From Candidatus Obscuribacterales bacterium (GTDB lineage Bacteria > Cyanobacteriota > Vampirovibrionia > Obscuribacterales > Obscuribacteraceae), in the NCBI GenBank assembly GCA_019745505.1, contig JAIETE010000028.1, positions 1 to 46,589 on the forward strand: a stretch of 46,589 nucleotides of DNA, in the 5' to 3' direction. Shown here one piece after another: positions 25,635 through 33,759 of the stretch (positions are counted from its first letter, which is position 1; each line of letters begins with the position of its first letter). The notes beneath the pieces were generated by a model. That model made no database searches, was not told the DNA's origin, and saw only the letters and a list, made by a program, of their open reading frames with translations. The translations under genes and the position numbers were made by a program.

Positions 25635-27404
25635 CTAAAACCTCAGAAGTCCCCGCAGCGCTCCGCCGCCGCCACCGATTCGGCATACCGGGCAGTGCAA
25701 CCCTGCCGATCGTAGCGCATAACTGGTTCCTACTTGTAGAGCGACACCAAGAATTGCTCGAGTGGCAACGCCTGCAGCACTAGGCCCCTTTCTCTGAGTG
25801 GCCTGGGCGGCAGCTTGATTGCGCTGGGTCTGAAGCTGAAACGGCTGAGGCTGATTGGTGTTCGCAACCGGAGTCGACGGAGGCGATACGCTGAGAACGG
25901 GAGCATTGGGATCGTTTACATCAATGAAGGGCGCAGCTTCTTCCTGAATCTCACGAGTGGTCTTGGCCCGGGCTCGATAGAAATTGGGCGCCGCTTGCGG
26001 CCCGCCGTGCGCATTGTGGGCGCTGTGGGTATCCCGTCCGAATCCGTAAGATCCAGGCTGAGAATCATAACGATCAGAACCTTCAAGCGAATCATGACGG
26101 ACGACGGCTTCGCGTCCTCTATCCTCGCGCTCATTCGACCGACCATAGTATTCTCTGATTTCGGCGCGGCGAACCTCTTCTGCTTCGCGCTCCGAAACGC
26201 CGCTAGAAGTAGCGCTGGAGGCAGAAGGGGAAATGCCGGACGAATGTCCGGAACCGGAACCTCTGCTCGTTGCAGCCCCCCCGGCAATTTCTACGCCCAA
26301 CTGCGACTCCACCGATTCCACCGCTTCGCGCAGTTCGCGGTCGTCCGGACTGAGATTGAGGGCGGCTCGATAACTCATCAGAGCTCCAGCCAAATCATTC
26401 TTCTTCTCAGCCAGAGCGCCTAAATTAAAGTACCCATCCGGATTACGCGGCTCGAGCAGAACGACTTTCTTAAAAAGCTGCTCCGCCTTTGCTTCCTCGC
26501 CTCGTTTGTGCGCTTCCATACCTTCTCTCAAGAGCGCCGTTGCTTGACTTACCTTATGCGAAGGACCGCGAGAGATGCGGTTGCTGCTCGATGAAGAATA
26601 AGTCACTGGATTGTCCAAAGCCGTGGGACGCTTCTCGACCTTGCGCGAGTCCAGAGCTGCGGTCTCTGCTGTCAGTGTGACTTCCGGCTTTTTCTCAGCC
26701 GACTTCACTTTCGCGGTCACAGGGCGATTGGAACCTCGTTTTGCCGCCGCTTTGTTTTTGCCCTTTTGACTTTTCCCTTTTGCGGGTTGAGCCGGGGCGG
26801 CAAGTTCGTGAGCGACTTGCGCATCGGTCGGCAAGACAGCATCTTTTGCGAATTCATTGCCGAACTGTTTGGCAATTTCCTTGACGGTTTCTTTGGCGGT
26901 GGTAGCCACCGGCGCGGAAGTCTCCGGCGCCGTCTCAGTAGGTTGGGTTGAAGATGCGGCGACAGGCTCCTGCGCTGCTGATTCCGTGACCTTTTGAGTG
27001 GCAATCTCGGACGGCTTTTCAGCAGCCTTTTCAACCTGACTTTCAGACGGAGTTTCGGCAGCTGGCGGCTTTTCTTCAGCCTTTCTTGCAACCTTCAGTT
27101 TCTTGCGGTCAATAAGCAGAGTCGAAGTGATGCGCTCGACGCGTTCTTCATCGCTGCCGCTCTTCTTCCTGCCAAAAATACGCTTTTCCACACGCACGAG
27201 CCTTTCGGCAAAGTCGCCCTGCTGCGCCTCGTTTCCGAACAAAATCTTCTCGGCATGCACAAGTGCGGCCTCGTCGCTTTCTGCGGCAAAGACCTGCATT
27301 GACGGGCAGACCAAGCAAAATGCGATCGCCAGACTCAATCCTTTGTAGAAGGCGCGAGCTTTTAGAGACGGTAAAAGTCCAGCCTTTTGGCTTTGGGGGT
27401 GCAT
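25635..27404 (-). CDS. Exported TPR protein with Ala/Pro-rich linkers and LFG-type repeats
   Basis: The product is 589 residues from ATG 27404. A signal peptide is seen (YKGLSLAIAFCLVCPSMQVFA). Residues 45-100 contain two related pieces, VHAEKILFG and VRVEKRIFG, spaced about 20 residues, each followed by Arg/Glu-rich sequence. A long charged Ala/Pro/Lys linker follows. Two TPR units lie around 290-370 (AEQLFKKVVLLEP and NPDGYFNLGALAEKKNDLA). The tail is Gln-rich and ends in HCPVCRIGGGGG. It is probably cotranscribed with the Cys-rich gene downstream. A scaffold at the cell envelope is a reasonable guess. Confidence 0.7.
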   Translation of the reverse strand: MHPQSQKAGLLPSLKARAFYKGLSLAIAFCLVCPSMQVFAAESDEAALVHAEKILFGNEAQQGDFAERLVRVEKRIFGRKKSGSDEERVERITSTLLIDRKKLKVARKAEEKPPAAETPSESQVEKAAEKPSEIATQKVTESAAQEPVAASSTQPTETAPETSAPVATTAKETVKEIAKQFGNEFAKDAVLPTDAQVAHELAAPAQPAKGKSQKGKNKAAAKRGSNRPVTAKVKSAEKKPEVTLTAETAALDSRKVEKRPTALDNPVTYSSSSSNRISRGPSHKVSQATALLREGMEAHKRGEEAKAEQLFKKVVLLEPRNPDGYFNLGALAEKKNDLAGALMSYRAALNLSPDDRELREAVESVESQLGVEIAGGAATSRGSGSGHSSGISPSASSATSSGVSEREAEEVRRAEIREYYGRSNEREDRGREAVVRHDSLEGSDRYDSQPGSYGFGRDTHSAHNAHGGPQAAPNFYRARAKTTREIQEEAAPFIDVNDPNAPVLSVSPPSTPVANTNQPQPFQLQTQRNQAAAQATQRKGPSAAGVATRAILGVALQVGTSYALRSAGLHCPVCRIGGGGGALRGLLRF

Positions 27405-27591
27405 GTGTTAAACCACGAGACCGCTTCCGTAATTATCTACATTATGCCCAACGACGTAAAAGCGCGCTTGCGTGTTCCCGATACAAACCAACACAGTTCT
27501 TACCGCCCCTAACAATGCGTCGGTATATGTTTTTACCTCCGCCGCTCAGAATGAAAAAACTCGACTCATATTTCGCCCGGGAGGAAAGCAT

Positions 27592-28383
27592 ATGCTGCGC
27601 AAAATTGCTGTCTCTTTGTTTATGGCGCTCGCCACGGTCACTCCGGCTTTGTCCGCAACCCCATCGACACTCACAGAAACTCAGATTTCAAAAGAGTTCA
27701 AAGGATACACGGGAGCTTTTGTTCTAAAAGATCTGAGCGATGGCTCGATAGTTAAGTACAACGAAAAACTGCTGAAAGAGCGAGACAATCCCTGTTCCAC
27801 CTTTAAAATTGTCAATTCCTTGATTGCAATCGATTCAGGAGTCATCAAAGTGGATGACTCGAAGATGAAGTGGGATGGGAAGAAGCGCGAAATAGAGTCG
27901 CATAATCAAGATCAAGATATGCAGAGCGCGATGACCAATTCTGTCGTCTGGTATTTCCAGAAGGTGGCTGAGAAAATCGGCTCAGAGCGCATGAAAGAAT
28001 ATCTGCATACACTCAAATACGGCAATGAAGACATTTCCAGCGGATTGACCAACTTCTGGTTAGGAAAAGATGGTTCGCTCATGGTTTCCCCATACGAGCA
28101 GGTCGATTTCTTGACCCAGCTTTTCGAAGACAAATTGCCCGTCAAGAAAGAGTCCATGAGCGAAGTGCGCAAGCTCATCAAGCTCAAAACCGAAGGCAGC
28201 AATACTTTGTTCGGAAAAACCGGAACCAGCAGCGGGGCTAAATTCGGCTGGTTCGTCGGCGCAGTGAAACACGGGGACAAAACCTATGTTTTCGCCACCA
28301 ATGTCCGCGCCGATGAGAACGCCTACGGGCGCAACGCCAAGAAGATTACAGAAACCCTCTTAAACAAGTTGGGACTGCTCTAG
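27592..28383 (+). CDS. Class D (OXA-type) beta-lactamase
   Basis: The product is 263 residues. The start is ATG 27592, with GGAGG seven bases upstream; the longer frame from 27472 adds no domain. The signal peptide is LRKIAVSLFMALATVTPALS. All class D motifs are present in order: S69-T-F-K72 (nucleophile and carbamylatable Lys), S117-V-V119, Y143-G-N145, Trp156 in FWL and K209-T-G211. It would hydrolyse beta-lactams in the periplasm by acyl-Ser chemistry. The gene is alone, divergent from the TPR gene, with no integron or transposon nearby, so it looks chromosomal rather than acquired. Its drug spectrum cannot be read. Confidence 0.92.
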   Translation: MLRKIAVSLFMALATVTPALSATPSTLTETQISKEFKGYTGAFVLKDLSDGSIVKYNEKLLKERDNPCSTFKIVNSLIAIDSGVIKVDDSKMKWDGKKREIESHNQDQDMQSAMTNSVVWYFQKVAEKIGSERMKEYLHTLKYGNEDISSGLTNFWLGKDGSLMVSPYEQVDFLTQLFEDKLPVKKESMSEVRKLIKLKTEGSNTLFGKTGTSSGAKFGWFVGAVKHGDKTYVFATNVRADENAYGRNAKKITETLLNKLGLL

Positions 28384-28430
28384 CGAAGTTTTGACGACGG
28401 GCGGGTAGCAGTAGGATAAAAGGGTAAAAA

Positions 28431-28467
28431 GCTGAAAGAGGACTGGTCACACCGGCTCTCTTTCAGC
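28431..28467. terminator. Hairpin after the beta-lactamase gene
   Basis: GCTGAAAGAG (28431-28440) pairs with CTCTTTCAGC (28458-28467) across a 17-nt loop. No long T-run follows, so a terminator role is likely but not certain. Confidence 0.5.
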
Positions 28468-28528
28468 GCTATCCTGTGTTGAAACATCTAAGGTGTATTC
28501 GTAGAAGCCGAGTTAAAAGAGTCTGCTC

Positions 28529-28981
28529 ATGAAGATGAACAAATTGATGGAGCCGCACTGGCAAAAAGTCAGCGGCTGGAATTCGCTAAAACTTACGACA
28601 ATAGCGGAAGAAATCTTAGATTTTCAAATAGGTGATGTTAACGATGAAGAGGATTGCCATGTACACCTCCTCGATCTAGGCATAGAGTCCGATTTTCTGC
28701 GTTACGCCTTGAAGGTGGTCGAAAGTCTGTTCGAGCGTTATTCGCGAACGAAACATTCAGAGTCTCTTGTCGCATTTGTTTCGCTCGATGACGGCAGTGA
28801 GTTGGACGATTTCGAGCCGACCGAAGAAAATCCATGGTTTGATTGTTCAATTCACTTTCACATCGAACATCCCGATGGCACCGTGTTCATGAATCCGATG
28901 ACGATCGAAAGGTGCACGCAACCCGTTTTGATAGTCGACTCAAACGACCCGATGTTCTCAAAAAACCTTGCCAGAGATTAA
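28529..28981 (+). CDS. Small acidic protein, unknown function
   Basis: The product is 150 residues from ATG 28529, with a second Met two codons later. It is acidic, with no signal or membrane segment. Blocks such as DEEDCHVHLLDLG, FVSLDDGSELDD and PWFDCSIHFHIEHPDG suggest an alpha/beta soluble domain. Two Cys and several His could bind metal, but this is speculation. It lies 24 bp before the TPR-membrane gene on the same strand, so the two may be cotranscribed. Confidence 0.55.
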   Translation: MKMNKLMEPHWQKVSGWNSLKLTTIAEEILDFQIGDVNDEEDCHVHLLDLGIESDFLRYALKVVESLFERYSRTKHSESLVAFVSLDDGSELDDFEPTEENPWFDCSIHFHIEHPDGTVFMNPMTIERCTQPVLIVDSNDPMFSKNLARD

Positions 28982-29005
28982 CGCCTAACTGTTTTATCTT
29001 CGGAT

Positions 29006-30868
29006 ATGCCGTTCTTCAAGCCAAAGAAGCCCAAACAGAAATTCGACTTCAAGCCCCCGAGGACGAAGACCACAGAGAAACTTATCTCTGTCGAGGAACA
29101 GATTAGCATCGAAAAATCACGCTGTGCACAGATGGTGGCGGCGGCAGAAGCAGCGGTAAAGGCAAGAAACTTCAATCAGGCGGAAGACTTGTATTCTGCT
29201 TGTTTGCCGATTATGGAACAAGTTTATGCCGGCGACAGCAAAGCGATGGCTGACTGCCTGCTCGCACTTGGCGATGTCTATTACTGGCAAGACAAATTTG
29301 GACTGGCGCTTCCCATTTACCAGCGCCTCCTTGCGATGAGGGAGCGAATGAAAGATTCATCGCCGGCTTCACTCGTCACTGCATATTTCAAGGTTGCAAA
29401 AGCACAGGAGCACTTAGCCAACATAGAAGAAGCTCGAGATACATTCAAGCGCGCCGCCGAGATTGCGCAAAAGACTTTGATGCTCGGGCACCCGCTTCTT
29501 ACGAGCGTTCTAGAATCGTACGCCAATTTTTTGCAGGCAAAAACAACCAATCAGGGATTGGCGGACGACATGAGGCGCAAGGCAAAGACAAGCCGAGACA
29601 CCTATGTTGATCCGGAAGTTTTGAAAAACGAGGCAGAAGGAAGAGTCGGTGAGGCGAAGTGGAAGGATGTAAAAGTCTCACAGACAAAAGATCCCACTCT
29701 TTGGAAAAACGCCGAGGCGCCGGAATCGAAAAATCCTATCGTGCGCGCACTGCGTAAATTGCGTGAACATCCTCGCTTGGCAGTCGCTTTTCTCACTTTG
29801 CCCGTTTCTGTCGGGCTGCTCATAGTCATAATTTCCGCCACGTACTATTTGACTGGAGGTGAACGAGTGCAAACGCCACTCGTTCAGAAGGGAGACTCTT
29901 TTCGCTCCAGCGACGCTCAGCAATCATTGGAGGTGCTGGCGAACAATGAGATGAAGGTCAATACTGGCGATGACGAAACCACTGTTGAATACATTACGCT
30001 TAGCAATCCGTGGAGAGAGTTGAAGTATTACTACTTCGAACCTAACACCCGAGACATCATTCTGTATCCAAGCATCGAAGGTTTGAGAGACGAAGAAGGC
30101 AGAATATTGTCGGCGGCATCAAATCCCAGAACTTCGACGATCATGGAGATGGAGCGATTTTCAAAACAACTGCATGAAGTGAACATCAAGTCCAGCAACG
30201 AGGAGCGAACATCAAAACTTCGAGAATTTACAGCCAAATACCTCTACGAGAATCCATACACTCACGGTAAAGAGCAGCCAAACGTCATCTTCGCCGCTTT
30301 TGAAAATACAAATAGTGCCAATCACTTTGTTGAGTTTCTCCAAAGATGCGGGAACTTTGACCCGAACTTCATCTCCTTTCGTGGCGGAGTGAAGCTGCTG
30401 GACAGTAGGCCTGCAAGAACACGCGCCCTGATAAAGTGCATTGTGATACCCGATAACCGCAGTCAAAGACATGCCTCATTCTTTGTTTGCGCTACTAATG
30501 ACTATGGGCAATTCCTTACGGAGCCGCAGTTGAACAGAGCTCTAGTAATGAGCAGTGTTGACGGGCGCGATCCATCCCAAACAGTTGGTGCCGACGAACA
30601 CACCAGGATCACTTCAACAAGCCGTGTGGTTGTCTCGAAAGTAAGCAGAGAGAGCATCAACACGGCAGCAAACTTGCTGGCATGGGTATTTGTCCTGCTG
30701 CCGATTTTCGCAATTTTCTACAAAGTCTTCGAGCCCCGCTTCAATCGCGCAGCCTACGAAAACAATGATGCATCACTGGAAGTCTACCTGTCCTACATCT
30801 ATATAATCGCTCTTGCAGCTTATATTTTCTTTTTCACCGCGGTAGTTTTCTACGTGATGTGCGTATGA
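29006..30868 (+). CDS. TPR and transmembrane protein, unknown function
   Basis: The product is 620 residues from ATG 29006, with a weak RBS. A basic, Pro/Lys-rich N-terminus leads into a TPR_12-type domain (about residues 45-190; RNFNQAEDLYSACLPIMEQV, FGLALPIYQRLLAMRERM). A transmembrane helix follows near 265-285 (AVAFLTLPVSVGLLIVIISA). A region of about 280 residues without a known domain comes next. Two further helices close the protein (ANLLAWVFVLLPIFAIFYKV and YIYIIALAAYIFFFTAVVFY). The TPR part should be cytosolic and the middle domain outside the membrane. It resembles the general design of other TPR genes in this window. Confidence 0.7.
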   Translation: MPFFKPKKPKQKFDFKPPRTKTTEKLISVEEQISIEKSRCAQMVAAAEAAVKARNFNQAEDLYSACLPIMEQVYAGDSKAMADCLLALGDVYYWQDKFGLALPIYQRLLAMRERMKDSSPASLVTAYFKVAKAQEHLANIEEARDTFKRAAEIAQKTLMLGHPLLTSVLESYANFLQAKTTNQGLADDMRRKAKTSRDTYVDPEVLKNEAEGRVGEAKWKDVKVSQTKDPTLWKNAEAPESKNPIVRALRKLREHPRLAVAFLTLPVSVGLLIVIISATYYLTGGERVQTPLVQKGDSFRSSDAQQSLEVLANNEMKVNTGDDETTVEYITLSNPWRELKYYYFEPNTRDIILYPSIEGLRDEEGRILSAASNPRTSTIMEMERFSKQLHEVNIKSSNEERTSKLREFTAKYLYENPYTHGKEQPNVIFAAFENTNSANHFVEFLQRCGNFDPNFISFRGGVKLLDSRPARTRALIKCIVIPDNRSQRHASFFVCATNDYGQFLTEPQLNRALVMSSVDGRDPSQTVGADEHTRITSTSRVVVSKVSRESINTAANLLAWVFVLLPIFAIFYKVFEPRFNRAAYENNDASLEVYLSYIYIIALAAYIFFFTAVVFYVMCV

Positions 30869-30921
30869 CAAAACCCATCTGAGCGATCCGCAAATCAGGT
30901 TCGAATTTTCCCGGGAGCCGA

Positions 30922-31506
30922 TTAGCGAACGAGTCCCCAGGCGCCTTCCACAGTGTGGTGAGACAAGACCATGCGAAGATGACGGATTACGGAGCGCAAA
31001 CCCTGCGCATCGCAATCAGACGGCGCAGTGAACAGCAACGCCTTCAACGATACGATTGCGGTTTTGAGAACTTCGATACTTTCGGTTTCATCAACCAGGT
31101 CGAGACAGTCAGCAACACGATCGCCCCAGAGGCGCGCACGCCTCTTCACTTCAAATGGCAGTTTCCTGTAGCTAGCCTGACTGCGAGCAGGAGAACCATC
31201 CAGCAAGATGTTATTGATTACCCACTGGCGTTGCTCGTCATACCCATGACCGAGCGCGAACAGATTACGGCTGGGGTCGCCATAAAATAGATATTGCTCG
31301 ACAGCTTGAATAATCTCTTTGGTCGGCTTCGGACCAGCTAGATTGCGAGCGTAATAGCCGCGCCCTTTGCGCCAGGCACCAGGTATGATACCAGGCGGCA
31401 ATCCACCGAATATATCCCTGACCTCTACTAGATTGTCTTCGAGTTCAGAAATCGGACAAATATACTCTTTCAGATAACTGATGTTACTGGGCAGCTCTTG
31501 CAACAA
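30922..31506 (-). CDS. Hypothetical soluble protein
   Basis: The product is 194 residues. The start is TTG 31506 (or the next TTG), because an in-frame stop precedes it; GAGG lies upstream at suitable spacing. It has no signal peptide or membrane segment. A Gly/Pro-rich N-terminal part (FGGLPPGIIPGAWRKGRGYY) precedes mostly helical sequence (YRKLPFEVKRRARLWGDRVA, LKTAIVSLKALLF). It converges with the TPR-membrane gene. No family is recognised. Confidence 0.5.
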   Translation of the reverse strand: MLQELPSNISYLKEYICPISELEDNLVEVRDIFGGLPPGIIPGAWRKGRGYYARNLAGPKPTKEIIQAVEQYLFYGDPSRNLFALGHGYDEQRQWVINNILLDGSPARSQASYRKLPFEVKRRARLWGDRVADCLDLVDETESIEVLKTAIVSLKALLFTAPSDCDAQGLRSVIRHLRMVLSHHTVEGAWGLVR

Positions 31507-31801
31507 CTACCAAATCCTCACAAACAGCAATCAAATTCATTTGAATTCGACTCTCCTATGTTAAGTCGTTGAATGATCATTGTCGAGCAAAGTGAACGAT
31601 TACTTATCGCTTGAAAACCTCGCGTAATCTCCCTACTCTGAGGGGTTTTGTATGAGGGTGGTTGTGAAGCGAGCCGTCGACAAATAGTTTTCAGGAATCG
31701 CATTCAGCAGAATTAATTCACCCAAAAATCGAGTTCAGCGTCGCAACAGAAATTTAGAGTGTGAAATCGAGTTTTGTTTCCTAAACAACACTTTTTCCAA
31801 A
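31507..31801. other. Intergenic stretch, no gene seen
   Basis: No credible coding frame. An imperfect dyad, AAAACCTC to GAGGGGTTTT, lies near 31614-31650 and may terminate minus-strand transcription from the DUF2207 gene. Confidence 0.35.
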
Positions 31802-33613
31802 TTACCAGGAATCAGTGCCGCCGCCGCCAAATCCGCCGCCGCTGAATCCGCCGTCAAATCCACTGAATCCGCCACCGCCGCCGAAGCCACCCCAGCCACC
31901 ATCACCGCCACCACTACCGCCACCGCCGGAATATCCGCCTTGAAAGACCGGCGGTTGCGTGAAGCCTGATTGAATCGAATACATCCCCCGTCCGAGATCA
32001 TCGAAATACCAAACCGGATCGAATGTGGAATAGCTCGCGCCATCGGTATAGGGCTGATACCAATCAGGCGGAGTGACCAGCAATTCTTTGAATTTTTCCG
32101 CCCACATATCCGCACAGCCCAGGACCATGGCATAGGGCAAGAGACGACCAAAAATTGTCGGATCATCTTTTGCAAGCACAGCGATTCTCTGCTTCTCGGC
32201 TTTTTCTACGAATCGTTTGAAAGATAAACATTCAGAAAGCGCCTTCGAGCCCAACTCCGTGCGCGCAGGCATAGCACCTGCAGCTAGAATGGTTATCAAA
32301 CCGGAGAGCACGAGACCACCACCGCCGGCGACACCATCATTCCAGGTATGCACGGCCATATAAAGACCGGCGACGAGAATCAAACCAAGTCCAAGAGCAC
32401 GGAAAAATGCACGATCAGATTCCGGGTGCCGCGTAAAGTAGCCACCATTCAATAGCTGTGTCCAAATGGAATTCTTGATGTCTACGATATGCGGCTGAAA
32501 TTTTCCTTGCAGCGTAGATAAATAGGTCGTATCGCACACATATCCAAAAAGCGCTGCCATGAAAAACGTTTCGTGCTGTTTGAGCGGAATGGCGTTGTAT
32601 GGCGGAGACAACTTCTTGAACTCGTAGTCTTTGTCACTCATCATCAAGATGCCGTTGTAGGGAATCTGACGAATTCTGAGATAGCCTCTTGCAGCAAGGT
32701 CAATAAGTGTGGAAGTCACATCGGGCATGTCGACTTTCTCATCGATTAAGGTTCCGACTTCTGCAGGCGTGAGATCAGACGGAGGAGTAAACTCAACACC
32801 CACAGCGCGTCGAGGCCCCTTGTCTTTGCCCTGAAATAACCAGTATAGATACAACATGATTGAAGTGCCAAGCGGCAGCACAACTAGCGGATACCAGTCC
32901 AAGAACCAATCTTTAGCTTGCTGGACTCTAGTCGGCTGAGGAATCGCAGAAGCCGGCAGCCCTGCAACAATAGTCAGTCCTTCTCCGGGTGCCAAATTCT
33001 TGGCACTGAAAATGATGTTGTTAGAATCACGTGTCACCGACGCATGTTTCTTCGAACCGAAGAAGCCAACATAAGAGGTTGTCTTGATGTCTTTTATGCT
33101 CACGCCGGACGGAAAGGAGAGTTTCGCAGTGGCGGAGTCAACCGGATACTTTCCCTCGTTGCCGTTGACGTTCCAATAGAACTCAGGTCCGCCTTCGAGG
33201 TAATTGATGGCTCGGCGAACATCATAATCAATCTTGTAAGTCATGTATCCAGACACAAGAACATCCGGATCACCTATCTGCAAAATTATCTCGCGGTTCG
33301 CTCTGTGCGTCTCATACCGGTACGGATTGCCTCTTTGATCCTTTACGCCGGTGAAGTTCAGCACCAGGTTGTATAAGCCGCCTTGGCGGTTGTAGACGAT
33401 CGGAATGAAGCGTCGAATGCCATGCCGTCGATTGGTGCCGAAATCCATGACCAGGGTTTCTTCAATGTGCGCTGTACCATCTTTGGCAAGTGTGATGTCC
33501 GCATTGAATGATTTGATTCGCTCGGCGAGCGCAGGACTTGTCGAGACAATAAGGAAGCACGCCAGTAAGGTCAGCCTCGTCAGTCCGGCGACCTTGGAGC
33601 TGAAAAATTTCAT
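31802..33613 (-). CDS. DUF2207 membrane protein with Gly-rich tail
   Basis: The product is 603 residues from ATG 33613 with GAGGT upstream; the frame is open to 33763 but that part has no domain. The signal peptide is LTRLTLLACFLIVSTSPALA. The predicted extracytoplasmic DUF2207 domain follows, with SFNADITLAKDGTAHIEETL and the RRHGIRRFIPI motif. Transmembrane helices lie near residues 240-262 (YPLVVLPLGTSIMLYLYWLF) and in a pair near 430-475. The cytosolic part has the DUF2207 pattern TPAEVGTLIDEKVD and TSTLIDLAARGYLRI. The last 45 residues are Gly/Ser-rich, ending GGGGTDSW. DUF2207 proteins commonly pair with LemA, and lemA lies across the divergent cluster at 39100. Confidence 0.85.
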   Translation of the reverse strand: MKFFSSKVAGLTRLTLLACFLIVSTSPALAERIKSFNADITLAKDGTAHIEETLVMDFGTNRRHGIRRFIPIVYNRQGGLYNLVLNFTGVKDQRGNPYRYETHRANREIILQIGDPDVLVSGYMTYKIDYDVRRAINYLEGGPEFYWNVNGNEGKYPVDSATAKLSFPSGVSIKDIKTTSYVGFFGSKKHASVTRDSNNIIFSAKNLAPGEGLTIVAGLPASAIPQPTRVQQAKDWFLDWYPLVVLPLGTSIMLYLYWLFQGKDKGPRRAVGVEFTPPSDLTPAEVGTLIDEKVDMPDVTSTLIDLAARGYLRIRQIPYNGILMMSDKDYEFKKLSPPYNAIPLKQHETFFMAALFGYVCDTTYLSTLQGKFQPHIVDIKNSIWTQLLNGGYFTRHPESDRAFFRALGLGLILVAGLYMAVHTWNDGVAGGGGLVLSGLITILAAGAMPARTELGSKALSECLSFKRFVEKAEKQRIAVLAKDDPTIFGRLLPYAMVLGCADMWAEKFKELLVTPPDWYQPYTDGASYSTFDPVWYFDDLGRGMYSIQSGFTQPPVFQGGYSGGGGSGGGDGGWGGFGGGGGFSGFDGGFSGGGFGGGGTDSW

Positions 33614-33759
33614 TGAGACCTCTTGTCTTTGAAACAACTTGGGTTTGAAAAAACGACTTGGGTTACAAATCAGGTGGGCGTATCTTTTACTAAGCGACTG
33701 ACGATGTTGAAAACTATTACCATTCTTATCGTTCGGACGCCTGGCAACCCCTTCTTTAA

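Noticed and set aside
27592-28383. A BlaR1-type sensor rather than an enzyme
   Set aside because: There is only a signal peptide before the class D domain, with no multi-helix or zinc-protease part.
31735-32175. A 146-codon minus-strand frame at the DUF2207 C-terminus
   Set aside because: It is a frame-shifted shadow of the Gly-rich tail.
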